Of a DNA stretch of 33,376 nt, positions 8,262-16,986 are shown piece after piece (positions within the stretch are counted from its first letter, which is position 1; each line of letters opens with the position of its first letter). Origin of the DNA: Thermoplasmata archaeon. Its GTDB lineage: Archaea; Thermoplasmatota; UBA186; UBA287. The translations under genes were made by a program, and so were the position numbers. The stretch lies in NCBI GenBank assembly GCA_011620765.1, contig WOYO01000014.1, positions 1-33,376 of the forward strand, given 5' to 3'. A model generated the notes under the pieces. It was not told the origin of the DNA, made no database searches, and saw only the letters and a list, made by a program, of their open reading frames with translations.

Positions 8262-8822
8262 TCAGCTCCAGGAACTTTTATTTATATCCTTATCATTATT
8301 AAGATTTTTTGATATCCTGTATAGATAAACCCTGTTTTTTCTATCCGCTTTTTCAGGCTCCCAGCCATCAAATGTCCAGATGTATGTTACAACCCTTGCG
8401 CCATCTTTCAGCTCTTTGAAGAGCTTTGTTCTCAAACGATTGTTAACGCTCTGGTATAAAAAAAGAGCAACAACATCAGCATCTCTAAGGTCTGTATTGA
8501 AAAAATTCTCTCTCACAACCTCTGCGTTTTTTAACCTATTCGTCTTTATTCTAAGCTTTGTTATCGCATATCTTATTGGATCCAATTCTACACCAACTGC
8601 GTTGGCGCCGTAATGTTTGGCTGCTGTTATGACAATTCTTCCATCTCCGCAGCCTAAATCGTAGAGCTTTTCGCCCTTTTTTAGTTCTGAAACATCTAAC
8701 ATCTCTCGTACGATGCGCATAGGAGTTGGATCCCATGGAGCACTTTTTATGAGCGCAGGCCATAATTTTGATACAAGGTAAATGATGCAGAGAACTGCTA
8801 TAACTATCGCAAGGTAAAACAT
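8262..8822 (-). CDS. class I SAM-dependent methyltransferase
   Basis: 186 aa. N-terminal TM helix followed by 'KKGEKLYDLGCGDGRIVITAAKHYGANAVGVELDPIRYAITKLR'. Confidence 0.85.
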   Translation of the reverse strand: MFYLAIVIAVLCIIYLVSKLWPALIKSAPWDPTPMRIVREMLDVSELKKGEKLYDLGCGDGRIVITAAKHYGANAVGVELDPIRYAITKLRIKTNRLKNAEVVRENFFNTDLRDADVVALFLYQSVNNRLRTKLFKELKDGARVVTYIWTFDGWEPEKADRKNRVYLYRISKNLNNDKDINKSSWS

Positions 8823-8845
8823 ATACCAAAATAGAAAGGGATATA

Positions 8846-8856
8846 TATAGATTTTT
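8846..8856 (+). promoter_or_regulatory. probable archaeal TATA box for tRNA-Pro
   Basis: 'gggatatatatag' lies about 20-25 bp upstream of the tRNA 5' end at 8871, in the divergent gap with the methyltransferase gene. Confidence 0.5.
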
Positions 8857-8870
8857 ACTTTTCTCCTTAA

Positions 8871-8943
8871 GGGGCTGTAGGGTAGCTTGGTATCCTACGG
8901 GCTTTGGGAGCCCGAGACCCCAGTTCAAATCTGGGCAGCCCCA
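8871..8943 (+). tRNA. tRNA-Pro (TGG)
   Basis: Acceptor GGGGCTG/CAGCCCC. Anticodon arm CGGGC-TTTGGGA-GCCCG. TTCAAAT T-loop. Discriminator A8943. No intron and no encoded CCA. Confidence 0.95.
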
Positions 8944-8974
8944 TAAAAAATAAATATGCCCTCTCCATTCAGCT

Positions 8975-9376
8975 ATGGTGTACAGAAATCCTTCACTGGC
9001 TGTTGATGCGGTTGTGATAAAAGGGGAAAAAGTCCTTCTAGTTAGAAGAAAAAACGAACCCTACAAAGGAATGCTTGCATTGCCTGGAGGATTTGTGGAA
9101 TACGGAGAAAAGACAGAAGAGGCTGTGTTGAGAGAGTTAAAAGAGGAAACAGGAATGAAAGGAAGAATAAAAAGATTGGTCGGAGTGTTTTCAGACCCTA
9201 AGAGGGATCCGAGAGGTCACGTTGTGAGCATTGCGTATCTGGTAGAACCAGTGAGTGAAGGCATAACTGCGGGGGATGATGCAGCAGAGTGTGAATGGAT
9301 AGGAATAAAGGATATAAAAGAGCTTGCATTTGATCACAGGGAAATAATAAAAAATGCGCTGGAGATGATAGAATGA
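8975..9376 (+). CDS. NUDIX hydrolase
   Basis: 133 aa. Nudix box 'GGFVEYGEKTEEAVLRELKEETGM'. Confidence 0.92.
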   Translation: MVYRNPSLAVDAVVIKGEKVLLVRRKNEPYKGMLALPGGFVEYGEKTEEAVLRELKEETGMKGRIKRLVGVFSDPKRDPRGHVVSIAYLVEPVSEGITAGDDAAECEWIGIKDIKELAFDHREIIKNALEMIE

Positions 9377-9672
9377 TGTTCTGTCCAAAATGCCATCTCC
9401 TTCTATATCCAAAGGATGGCAAGATGGTTTGTAGAAAGTGCGGGTATGAAACAGAAAGAACCGAAGGGCATGTTGTTGTTGAGGAGCACAGGGAAAAGGA
9501 AATATCTGTGCTGAGTGGTGAGGAGGAGGCACTTCCTAAAACAAATGTCACATGTCCAAAGTGTGGCAACAACGAAGCTTACTGGATACTGCGTCAAACA
9601 AGAAGTGCTGATGAACCTGAGACAAGGATATATACATGCACAAAGTGCGGTCACAGGTGGAGGGAGTACTAG
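9373..9672 (+). CDS. transcription factor S (TFIIS-like RNA polymerase cleavage factor)
   Basis: 99 aa. Two Zn ribbons: CPKCHLLLYPKDGKMVCRKC and CPKCGNNEAYWILRQTRSADEPETRIYTCTKCGHRWREY. Confidence 0.92.
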   Translation: MMFCPKCHLLLYPKDGKMVCRKCGYETERTEGHVVVEEHREKEISVLSGEEEALPKTNVTCPKCGNNEAYWILRQTRSADEPETRIYTCTKCGHRWREY

Positions 9673-9747
9673 GATAATCTGAAAAAGCTTCCAATACGCA
9701 CCAAAAAAGAAAGATTGAAATATCAGAGGACGCATATTTTGTCTTGG

Positions 9748-10062
9748 ATGGAGATAAAAGCAAAGATCTGGCTTGAGATAGATGGCAGACCGATCATAGG
9801 GGAAGGCAGAGCTCAGCTGCTTGAGCTTATTGATGAAACAGAATCCATAAGCGAGAGCGCAAAAAGGATGGGCATCTCTTATAGATATGCCTGGGGAACA
9901 ATAAAAGAGATAGAAGATAACCTTGGGAAGAGCATTATAACGTCCTCCCGGGGCGGTGCTGGAGGAGGAAAAACTGAGCTGACCGAAGAGGGAAAAGCTC
10001 TGCTCAAAGAGTTCAGAGAGAAGGAAGAGCTCTTCAGAAGGGGTATATTGAGTGAGGACTAA
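9748..10062 (+). CDS. ModE N-terminal-domain/LysR-type wHTH regulator (start revised from 9715)
   Basis: 'AKIWLEIDGRPIIGEGRAQLLELIDETESISESAKRMGISYRYAWGTIKEIEDNLGKSIITSSRGGAGGGKTELTEEGKALL'. Confidence 0.85.
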   Translation: MEIKAKIWLEIDGRPIIGEGRAQLLELIDETESISESAKRMGISYRYAWGTIKEIEDNLGKSIITSSRGGAGGGKTELTEEGKALLKEFREKEELFRRGILSED

Positions 10063-10068
10063 CCTGTG

Positions 10069-11118
10069 CTAGGCTATAGCTCTAACAGGGCAGATGGTTA
10101 TGCAGAGCCCGCATCTTGTGCAGGAATCTGATACTGTTTTTTTCTCTATGCTTATTGCTCTGCTCGGGCATGCCCTTTCGCATATCCCGCATGCAGTGCA
10201 GTTATCTGCTATCTCCGGCTTTTTTGTCATCTCTTCTCTCTCATGCAGTGCAGAAGCCCTCAGCTCCTCGGCGCAAGAATGGCCGCTTTCTCTTACGAAT
10301 TCTTCAAGCTCCCCTGCTATCTTTCCATAGATATTAGGTCCCCAGTAGAGCGCTGCCGTGCACACCTCTACGGCGCTTGCGCCGCACATCAAAAACTCTG
10401 CTGCGTCAATTCCCTTGCTTATGCCCCCAACACCTATTATCGGCTTTTTGAAGACCTCTGATATCTCTGAAACTATGCGCAGAGCAACTGGCTTTATCGG
10501 TGGCCCAGAGAGCCAGCCATATCGCTCTCCGAGCAGAGGTCTTTTTGCTCTGGCATCTATCGCCAGCACCGGGCCCAGAGTATTTATCGCTACGATCCCA
10601 TCAACAAATGGCTCTATTGCTCTTGCGACCTCTTTGACATTCTCTGTGCTGGGGCTTATCTTTGCAAAAATAGGTATGCTGACGCTCTCCTTAAGGCTTT
10701 TAGCAACCTCCATGAGGCTGCCTATGGATTTGCTTATGTAATGGGTTGAGAACTCTATGCCTGAAGCTCCAGCATCCTCTACTTTTGGTCCAAGAAAGAC
10801 AAGCTCATCAGCTGTATATCCTATGCTCGCTATAACCTTAACTCCAGAGCTCTCTGCTATGGCATACTCTTTTTCTATCCACTGCTCCCATGGTATCTCT
10901 GACCAAGTCTCACAGTTTACCATGCCTTTAGATATGGAGCCTTGCTGAATGCAGGCTATGTTCGGATGCTTTACCAGAGCCCTTCTTGTGCATATGGTCT
11001 TTGTAACAAGGGCACCGGCTCCACCCCGTGCAGCTTCGAGGAGTATAGCGCCGCTCTGTGACGTTGGTCCAGCGGCAGTTAATACAGGATTTCTAATCTC
11101 TATCCCGGCAAGATCCAT
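10069..11118 (-). CDS. dihydroorotate dehydrogenase-like/PreA-like flavoprotein with C-terminal 2x[4Fe-4S] domain
   Basis: 349 aa. 'LAGIEIRNPVLTAAGPTSQSG', 'PIIGVGGISKGIDAAEFLMCGASAVEVCTA', and ferredoxin motifs CTACGICERACPSRAI / CTRCGLCITICPVRAI. Confidence 0.85.
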   Translation of the reverse strand: MDLAGIEIRNPVLTAAGPTSQSGAILLEAARGGAGALVTKTICTRRALVKHPNIACIQQGSISKGMVNCETWSEIPWEQWIEKEYAIAESSGVKVIASIGYTADELVFLGPKVEDAGASGIEFSTHYISKSIGSLMEVAKSLKESVSIPIFAKISPSTENVKEVARAIEPFVDGIVAINTLGPVLAIDARAKRPLLGERYGWLSGPPIKPVALRIVSEISEVFKKPIIGVGGISKGIDAAEFLMCGASAVEVCTAALYWGPNIYGKIAGELEEFVRESGHSCAEELRASALHEREEMTKKPEIADNCTACGICERACPSRAISIEKKTVSDSCTRCGLCITICPVRAIA

Positions 11119-11626
11119 GATAAAAAGAGCGCTTATGATACATAACAGTTGCGTATATCTTTTCCGGCATTATATCTCTGTTCTCTTTGTCTATGTGCTC
11201 AATAATTGCATCATCAAAGTCTAAAGCTCTTTTCACACTATCTGCAAAGATATCTCTACACGTTATTATGATGCATTTCTTTTCCTTCAAGAGAGGAAAA
11301 GCTCTGTAAAACCCTTTTCCGCTGAGCTCCAGCCTTCCGATCTCGTCTACAATGCACACATCACCATTTTTCCTCAAAGACTCTATACCAAAGTCTATCC
11401 CCTCTCTTAAAAAAAAGTATTTGCCAACCTTTTCCTTTAAAGATTTCACTGGATTCTCTGTTGCCAATAGTGCGCTTTCCGCGCTTTTTATATCCTCTAT
11501 CATTAAGCCTCCCTCTATCCTGTGTGTTATAAAACCACAGACTTCCATTTTATCCATGAGCTCTATTGCTTTTTTGCAACAGGTTGTCTTCCCTGTGCCC
11601 CTTTTCCCGGAGAGCAGTAACCTCAT
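11093..11626 (-). CDS. THEP1-family nucleoside-triphosphatase
   Basis: 177 aa. 'LLLSGKRGTGKTTCCKKAIELM', 'VCGFITHRI', 'CIVDEIGRLELSGKGF'. Confidence 0.88.
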   Translation of the reverse strand: MRLLLSGKRGTGKTTCCKKAIELMDKMEVCGFITHRIEGGLMIEDIKSAESALLATENPVKSLKEKVGKYFFLREGIDFGIESLRKNGDVCIVDEIGRLELSGKGFYRAFPLLKEKKCIIITCRDIFADSVKRALDFDDAIIEHIDKENRDIMPEKIYATVMYHKRSFYHGSCRDRD

Positions 11627-11653
11627 GGTCTAAAACGTAAATGTGAAATCATA

Positions 11654-12175
11654 TCACAGGAGCAGTGTAAATGCTATTGCTATCATAAGCAGAGCCGAAG
11701 CACTTTTTGGCTCAGCCCTTATTTTATCAACTTTGAGTTTTGTTGTCATCTCGCAGAGCAGTGCTGCTATTGGAATGGATATGATGATGCCAGCGTCGAT
11801 CCTGTTAGGTAGCACCGTTGCAGCCGATCCGAGCGCTGCTGTCAGCCCCAAAAGAGATCCTCTAGCATGTGGCACAAAATTAAAAAGGATTGTTAAGAGC
11901 GCAGCCTCGCACATTATAGCAATCATGGGGCGTAAGATACTCACAGAGGGAAAAATAAAAAAATCAATCAGTTTGAAAGAGGCTGCTATGAAGCCAGAGA
12001 GCAGAACTACGCCCTCTTTGTTGGCGCCAATGATGAAGGGCATAACCAGAGCGATCATTATTGCTCCGGTGTATGGAAAAAATGGAAGCACCACATGCAT
12101 AAATCCGCCAAACAAAGCCTCTATTATACCCCAGATCGACCCGAAGAAAATCGCCGACACTATTTTTCTATCCAT
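11654..12175 (-). CDS. integral membrane protein of unknown function
   Basis: 173 aa with multiple hydrophobic segments. Confidence 0.65.
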   Translation of the reverse strand: MDRKIVSAIFFGSIWGIIEALFGGFMHVVLPFFPYTGAIMIALVMPFIIGANKEGVVLLSGFIAASFKLIDFFIFPSVSILRPMIAIMCEAALLTILFNFVPHARGSLLGLTAALGSAATVLPNRIDAGIIISIPIAALLCEMTTKLKVDKIRAEPKSASALLMIAIAFTLLL

Positions 12176-12235
12176 GCTTGCACCTCAACATATAGTCATG
12201 AGCTTATAATATATAAATCATTTTTTCTTTTGGAT

Positions 12236-13408
12236 TCAACCAAGAATCGCTCTGATGACCTGCGGCATGAGGGTTGCAAGGGATAGATACCTTGAGTTTA
12301 TGTATCTCTGGGGCTCTGCCAGCACATCTGCTATCAAAGGCTCTGCGATCCTAGATGGATAGTCTATGTCGCCATACATTGAGATCTTATTGAGCAGTTC
12401 TTCATCAGGTGCATTGAATATCCTTCTCAGCTCATTCTCATTTAAGCTATAGATGAGCCTTCTTGCTATAATTCCAAACCTTATCTCTCTCTCAAACTCT
12501 TTTCTCCACAGCTTTTGATATTCTGACAGGCTCTTTTCATCCATTGCATCCTTCTCTAAAGCTTTGGATGCAACTTCTGCGCATATCTTTGCGCATTTCA
12601 GGCTTATATTAACTCCACCGCCAGAGATGGGCTTTACCTGCATAGCTGAATCTCCAACAAGCATAACCCGATCAGCATAGCTCTTTCTCCTCAAACCAAT
12701 TGGTATCCCTCCACCGAAGATCTCATCGGGCTCTGCATCAAGCTTTTTCAGAAGTTTTTTCAGGTATGCAGATGCGGAGCCCTCATTAACACCCAACCCT
12801 ATTCTGCACCTATCCTCAGCTACTGGTATAACCCATGCAAAGAAGCCCGGCGCCACATCTCTGCCGAAGTATACCTCAACGTTCTCTTTTTCTCCAGGCT
12901 TATAACGAGCGTTGCACTGCATCCCCCTTATTATCTCTCCCTTTTCCTTAAGACCAAAAGAGTTTGCGACTTCGCTTCTGATGCCATCTGCGCCTATAAG
13001 GACTCTGCACGTTATCCCATTGACCGATATGCCATCGTTCTTCCTCTCAAATCTGTTTGCTTTTTCACCCAGTCTTATGTGCGCTCCTGCAGCTTCTGCT
13101 TCTTCTGCGATTATCTTATCAACAACACTCCTTTCAAGAACAAGGGATTTACAGCTTTCAGCATGCAAAAATAGCTCTTCATCTCTGAACAGTATATGCG
13201 CGCCTCTTATCTCATTTTCTATGGCTTCTTCAAAGCTTATGTCGGTTATGTCCTCTATCCTCGGATGTATCAAACCAGAGCAGTGCTTTGGCAGCCCTAT
13301 CTTTTCGTGCTCCTCAAAAACAACAACCTTGAAGCCTTTTTCAGCAAGAAGTTTGGCGCAGAATGCCCCGGAAGGCCCGCACCCGGCTATAGCAACATCA
13401 TAATTCAT
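12236..13408 (-). CDS. geranylgeranyl reductase family FAD-dependent oxidoreductase
   Basis: 390 aa. 'DVAIAGCGPSGAFCAKLLAEKGFKVVVFEE', 'GIPIGLRRKSYADRVMLVGDSAMQVKPISGGGVNISL'. Confidence 0.88.
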   Translation of the reverse strand: MNYDVAIAGCGPSGAFCAKLLAEKGFKVVVFEEHEKIGLPKHCSGLIHPRIEDITDISFEEAIENEIRGAHILFRDEELFLHAESCKSLVLERSVVDKIIAEEAEAAGAHIRLGEKANRFERKNDGISVNGITCRVLIGADGIRSEVANSFGLKEKGEIIRGMQCNARYKPGEKENVEVYFGRDVAPGFFAWVIPVAEDRCRIGLGVNEGSASAYLKKLLKKLDAEPDEIFGGGIPIGLRRKSYADRVMLVGDSAMQVKPISGGGVNISLKCAKICAEVASKALEKDAMDEKSLSEYQKLWRKEFEREIRFGIIARRLIYSLNENELRRIFNAPDEELLNKISMYGDIDYPSRIAEPLIADVLAEPQRYINSRYLSLATLMPQVIRAILG

Positions 13409-13440
13409 AACAATTAAATAATCATAGGTTAATATTTTTT

Positions 13441-13872
13441 ATGGAGATATTTGCGCTCCTTGCGATCATCCTCTTCTTTGCTGCTTTTTACAGAGATGCA
13501 GAACTCTTCGCTATTTTGCCCTTAACCCTGATAATTCTCTCTTTTCTCATTACACTTTTTGTTCCGAATGCTGTGGTGCCATTTATTATCTCTATAGCGG
13601 TATTTTTGCTGCTGATTGGGTGGAGGGAGCAAGGGATACCGGACAGGGCACATCGTATTGATGTGCATCTTGATGTCATAGAGACTCTGGCAAAAAGGAG
13701 GGAGAAGGAGCTGGAGATGATAGAAGAGCTGAAGCGCAGGATCTCAAAGGAGCCTGAAAGAAGCGTGAGAGATTACATGGATTCGCAGAGATCCCAGCAT
13801 TACGCTACGGTAAAGAAGATCAACAGGGAGATGGGGTTATACTGTGATGAGATAAGGAAGAACTGGGAATGA
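13441..13872 (+). CDS. small membrane protein with cytosolic helical tail
   Basis: 143 aa. N-terminal hydrophobic helices then a charged helical region. Overlaps pth2 by 4 bp. Confidence 0.65.
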   Translation: MEIFALLAIILFFAAFYRDAELFAILPLTLIILSFLITLFVPNAVVPFIISIAVFLLLIGWREQGIPDRAHRIDVHLDVIETLAKRREKELEMIEELKRRISKEPERSVRDYMDSQRSQHYATVKKINREMGLYCDEIRKNWE

Positions 13873-14207
13873 AGCTGGTGGTTGTTGTTCGTAAAGATAT
13901 AAAAATGAGCAAGGGCAAGCTCGCGGTTCAGGTAGCGCATGCAGCTGTTGAATGCGTTCTTCTCTCCAGAAGAGATAAGGTTGAAGAGTGGAGAAAAGAG
14001 GGGGCAAAGAAAATCGTTGCCAGGATGAGCGACTTAAATGAGCTTTTTGAACTGAAAAGAGAGGCAGAGGCGCAAGGCATAGTAAACTATCTTGTAACAG
14101 ACAGAGGCTTGACAGAGTTCAAGGAGCCTACGATAACATGCCTGGGTCTTGGACCGGAGAAGGATGAGGTGGTGGATAAGCTGACCGGGGGTTTGAAGCT
14201 TGTATAA
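13869..14207 (+). CDS. pth2: peptidyl-tRNA hydrolase, Pth2 family
   Basis: 112 aa. 'KLVVVVRKDIKMSKGKLAVQVAHAAVE', 'VTDRGLTEFKEPTITCLGLGPEKDEVVDKLTGGLKL'. Confidence 0.95.
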   Translation: MKLVVVVRKDIKMSKGKLAVQVAHAAVECVLLSRRDKVEEWRKEGAKKIVARMSDLNELFELKREAEAQGIVNYLVTDRGLTEFKEPTITCLGLGPEKDEVVDKLTGGLKLV

Positions 14208-14775
14208 ACAGAACATAAGGATAATAGGCATAGATGATGGACCTTTCACCTTCAGGAAAAAAAGCACGGTTGTTATCGGTGTTGTTATCAGGGGTAAGAG
14301 TTATGTGGAGGGCATAATCAAGAGCAGAATAAAGATAGACGGGGATGATGCAACAGATGTGCTGAAAAAGATGGTTCTGAAGAGCAGGTTTGCGGATCAG
14401 ATTAGGATTATCATGCTTGATGGCATAACCCTGGGTGGCTTTAATGTTATAGATATAGATGAGCTCCATAAATCTATTGAAAGACCTGTAATAAGCATAA
14501 CCAGGGATCTGCCAGATGAGGAAAAGGTTAGAGAGGCTTTGATCAAATACTTTGATGACTGGGAAAAAAGAGTGGAGATCATAGAAAGGCACCCTCTCGT
14601 AGAGGTTGAGACAACCTATAAGCCGATCTACATAAAATTTTGTGGCATTGAAGAAGGAGAGGCAAAAAGAGCTGTGAAAAATTCCATAGTGAGAGGATGC
14701 ATCCCGGAGCCTGTAAGACTGGCGCACATAATAGCCAGCGCCTTTGTGCTCGGGGAATCCAGAGGTAATGCATAA
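14200..14775 (+). CDS. DUF99 family protein
   Basis: 191 aa. 'IRIIGIDDGPFTFRKKSTVVIGVVIRG', 'IMLDGITLGGFNVIDI'. Confidence 0.87.
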   Translation: MYKQNIRIIGIDDGPFTFRKKSTVVIGVVIRGKSYVEGIIKSRIKIDGDDATDVLKKMVLKSRFADQIRIIMLDGITLGGFNVIDIDELHKSIERPVISITRDLPDEEKVREALIKYFDDWEKRVEIIERHPLVEVETTYKPIYIKFCGIEEGEAKRAVKNSIVRGCIPEPVRLAHIIASAFVLGESRGNA

Positions 14776-14822
14776 TCTCGCATCAATCAACAGTTATTTA
14801 TTCCACTTTTTCCTTTCTCCTT

Positions 14823-16127
14823 GTGGAAGAGATAAGAGAGCGTGTAGAAAAAGATGGGGTTGAGTTCATAAGCCTCCAGTTCTCAGATCTTCTGGGGCTG
14901 GTTAAAGAGGTCGTTATACCTGTGGAAGAGCTTGGTGATACGCTCAGTTATGGTGCATGGTTTGATGGCTCCAGCATAGAGGGCTTTGCAAGGATACAGG
15001 AGAGCGATCTGTTCTTAAAGCCTGATGAAAGCACGTATGCGATAGTGCCGTGGCAAAATGAAGGAAAGACCGCACGTTTCATATGTGATATATATGACAA
15101 AGATGGCAACCCCTTCCCATATGATCCAAGGCACATACTGAAGGAAGAGATAGAAAAAGCCAGAGCTTCTGGCTACACATACAATGTTGGACCTGAGCCA
15201 GAGTTTTATCTGCTAAATGAGGATCTCTCTCCCTTAGATGCGGGAGGCTACTTTGATATGTCTTCATATGCAGGCTATTCTCTTATAAAGGAGATTGTGA
15301 GATCACTGAAGAGCTTTGGTATAGAGGCTGAGGCTGCGCACCATGAGGTGGGCAGAGGGCAGTATGAGATAGACTTTAATTACGGAGAGGCATTAACAAC
15401 GGCAGATAGAATAATAACTCTAAAGTATGCAGTAAAGAAGATAGCACAGATGAGAGGCTTTGTGGCAACGTTCATGCCAAAGCCATTCAGAGGAGCTCCC
15501 GGCAGCGGAATGCATGTGCATGAAAGCCTTTCAGATCTCAAAGGGAAAAATCTTTTTTATGATGGAAATGATAAATACGGCCTATCTGCTCTGGCGTACA
15601 ATTTTATTGGGGGGCAGATGGCGCACATAAAGGAGATGTGCTTATTTCTCTGCCCGACGGTCAACTCATACAAAAGGCTTGTCCCAGGTTTTGAGGCCCC
15701 TGTTTACATATCCTGGGGGTCTATGAACAGAAGTGCTCTTATAAGGGTTCCTAAGTGGTTCGGCGCAAAAGAGGATAGCGCAAGGATTGAGATAAGGTGT
15801 GCTGACCCTACGTGCAACCCGTATCTGGCTTTTGCTCTAATGCTCTCTTCAGGGCTCGATGGGATTCAGCACAGGATAACACCACCTCAACCGAGGGAAG
15901 AGAACATATATTCTTTAGACAGCTCCGCACTCAGCGAAAGGGGTATAGAGCCTCTTCCAAGCTCCTTGTTTGAAGCTATAGCAATGTCTCAAAAGAGCGA
16001 TATGTGCAGGAGAGTTATGGGAAAAGATCTATTCAGAAGGTACACATCTGTGAAGGAAGAAGAGTGGGATGATTTTAAGATAGAAGTTACAGAATGGGAG
16101 AGAAAGAGATATGGAGAGATCTACTGA
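14823..16127 (+). CDS. glnA: glutamine synthetase type I (GTG start)
   Basis: 434 aa. 'WFDGSSIEGFARIQESDLFLKPD', 'AAHHEVGRGQYEIDF', 'FMPKPFRGAPGSGMHVHESL', 'NSYKRLVPGFEAPVYISWG'. Confidence 0.97.
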   Translation: MEEIRERVEKDGVEFISLQFSDLLGLVKEVVIPVEELGDTLSYGAWFDGSSIEGFARIQESDLFLKPDESTYAIVPWQNEGKTARFICDIYDKDGNPFPYDPRHILKEEIEKARASGYTYNVGPEPEFYLLNEDLSPLDAGGYFDMSSYAGYSLIKEIVRSLKSFGIEAEAAHHEVGRGQYEIDFNYGEALTTADRIITLKYAVKKIAQMRGFVATFMPKPFRGAPGSGMHVHESLSDLKGKNLFYDGNDKYGLSALAYNFIGGQMAHIKEMCLFLCPTVNSYKRLVPGFEAPVYISWGSMNRSALIRVPKWFGAKEDSARIEIRCADPTCNPYLAFALMLSSGLDGIQHRITPPQPREENIYSLDSSALSERGIEPLPSSLFEAIAMSQKSDMCRRVMGKDLFRRYTSVKEEEWDDFKIEVTEWERKRYGEIY

Positions 16128-16986
16128 GCTAAAGCCAGATAGTTTAAAGGTTGTATTGCCAAAAGGAAGACTTTATGAAAGGGTCGCAGAGCTCTTCAAG
16201 GATGCTGGGATAGATATTGAAAGAGCTTCTGAAAGAATGTACGGGTTGGCAAACAAGGATTTTGATATGAATGTAAAGGTTATGAAGCCCCAGAATATAC
16301 CGAAGCTTATAGAAATGGGCTCGCACGATATAGGATTTACCGGATTTGACTGGATAGAAGAGAGCAAAGCTGATGTATGCGTGATCCTGAATCTGGGCTT
16401 CGATCCTGTCCGAATTGTAGCTGCTGTGCCAGAGGGAGCGACCAAAGAGCAACTTTTACGCAGGAAGATAGTCGTTGCCTCCGAGTACGAAAATCTTGCA
16501 AGGGAGTATCTGGATAGAGAGGGCTTTGACTATGTTTTAATAAGGACATATGGGGCAACGGAGGCTTTTCCGCCAGAGGATGCGGACATGATAATAGACA
16601 ACACTTCCTCTGGCAGAACGTTAAGAGAACAGCACCTGACGCCTATAGATACGCTCATGGAATCTTCAACAAGATTCATAGCTAACAAAAAGGTGCTCGA
16701 TAGAAGGAGAGACGAAATAGAAAAGCTAAAGCTACTATTCAAATCCGTGCTAGACGCCAGAGAAAGGGTGATGCTGGAGATGAATGTGTCAGATGAAAAG
16801 CTTACGGATATTATCAAGGTTCTTCCATGCATGCGTGCTCCAACGATTGCTCCCCTCTACAACAATGAGGGCTATGCTGTTAAAGTAGCTGTTAAAAAAG
16901 GCGAGGTGAAGGAGCTCATTCCAATGCTCAAAAGATTGGGAGCAACAGACATCCTGGAGTATGAGCTGAAAAAGGTGGTAGCTTGA
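16111..16986 (+). CDS. hisG: ATP phosphoribosyltransferase (long form with C-terminal regulatory domain)
   Basis: 291 aa. 'VVLPKGRLYERVAELFKDAGI', 'DIGFTGFDWIEE', 'ADMIIDNTSSGRTL', C-terminal 'MRAPTIAPLYNNEGYAVKVAVKKGEV'. Overlaps glnA end by 17 bp from the listed start. Confidence 0.95.
   Translation: MERSTELKPDSLKVVLPKGRLYERVAELFKDAGIDIERASERMYGLANKDFDMNVKVMKPQNIPKLIEMGSHDIGFTGFDWIEESKADVCVILNLGFDPVRIVAAVPEGATKEQLLRRKIVVASEYENLAREYLDREGFDYVLIRTYGATEAFPPEDADMIIDNTSSGRTLREQHLTPIDTLMESSTRFIANKKVLDRRRDEIEKLKLLFKSVLDARERVMLEMNVSDEKLTDIIKVLPCMRAPTIAPLYNNEGYAVKVAVKKGEVKELIPMLKRLGATDILEYELKKVVA

Noticed and set aside
9191-9763. Several minus-strand ORFs (113, 124, 110, 71 aa) over the NUDIX/TFS genes
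   Set aside because: Antisense to two confidently identified genes; no recognisable motifs.
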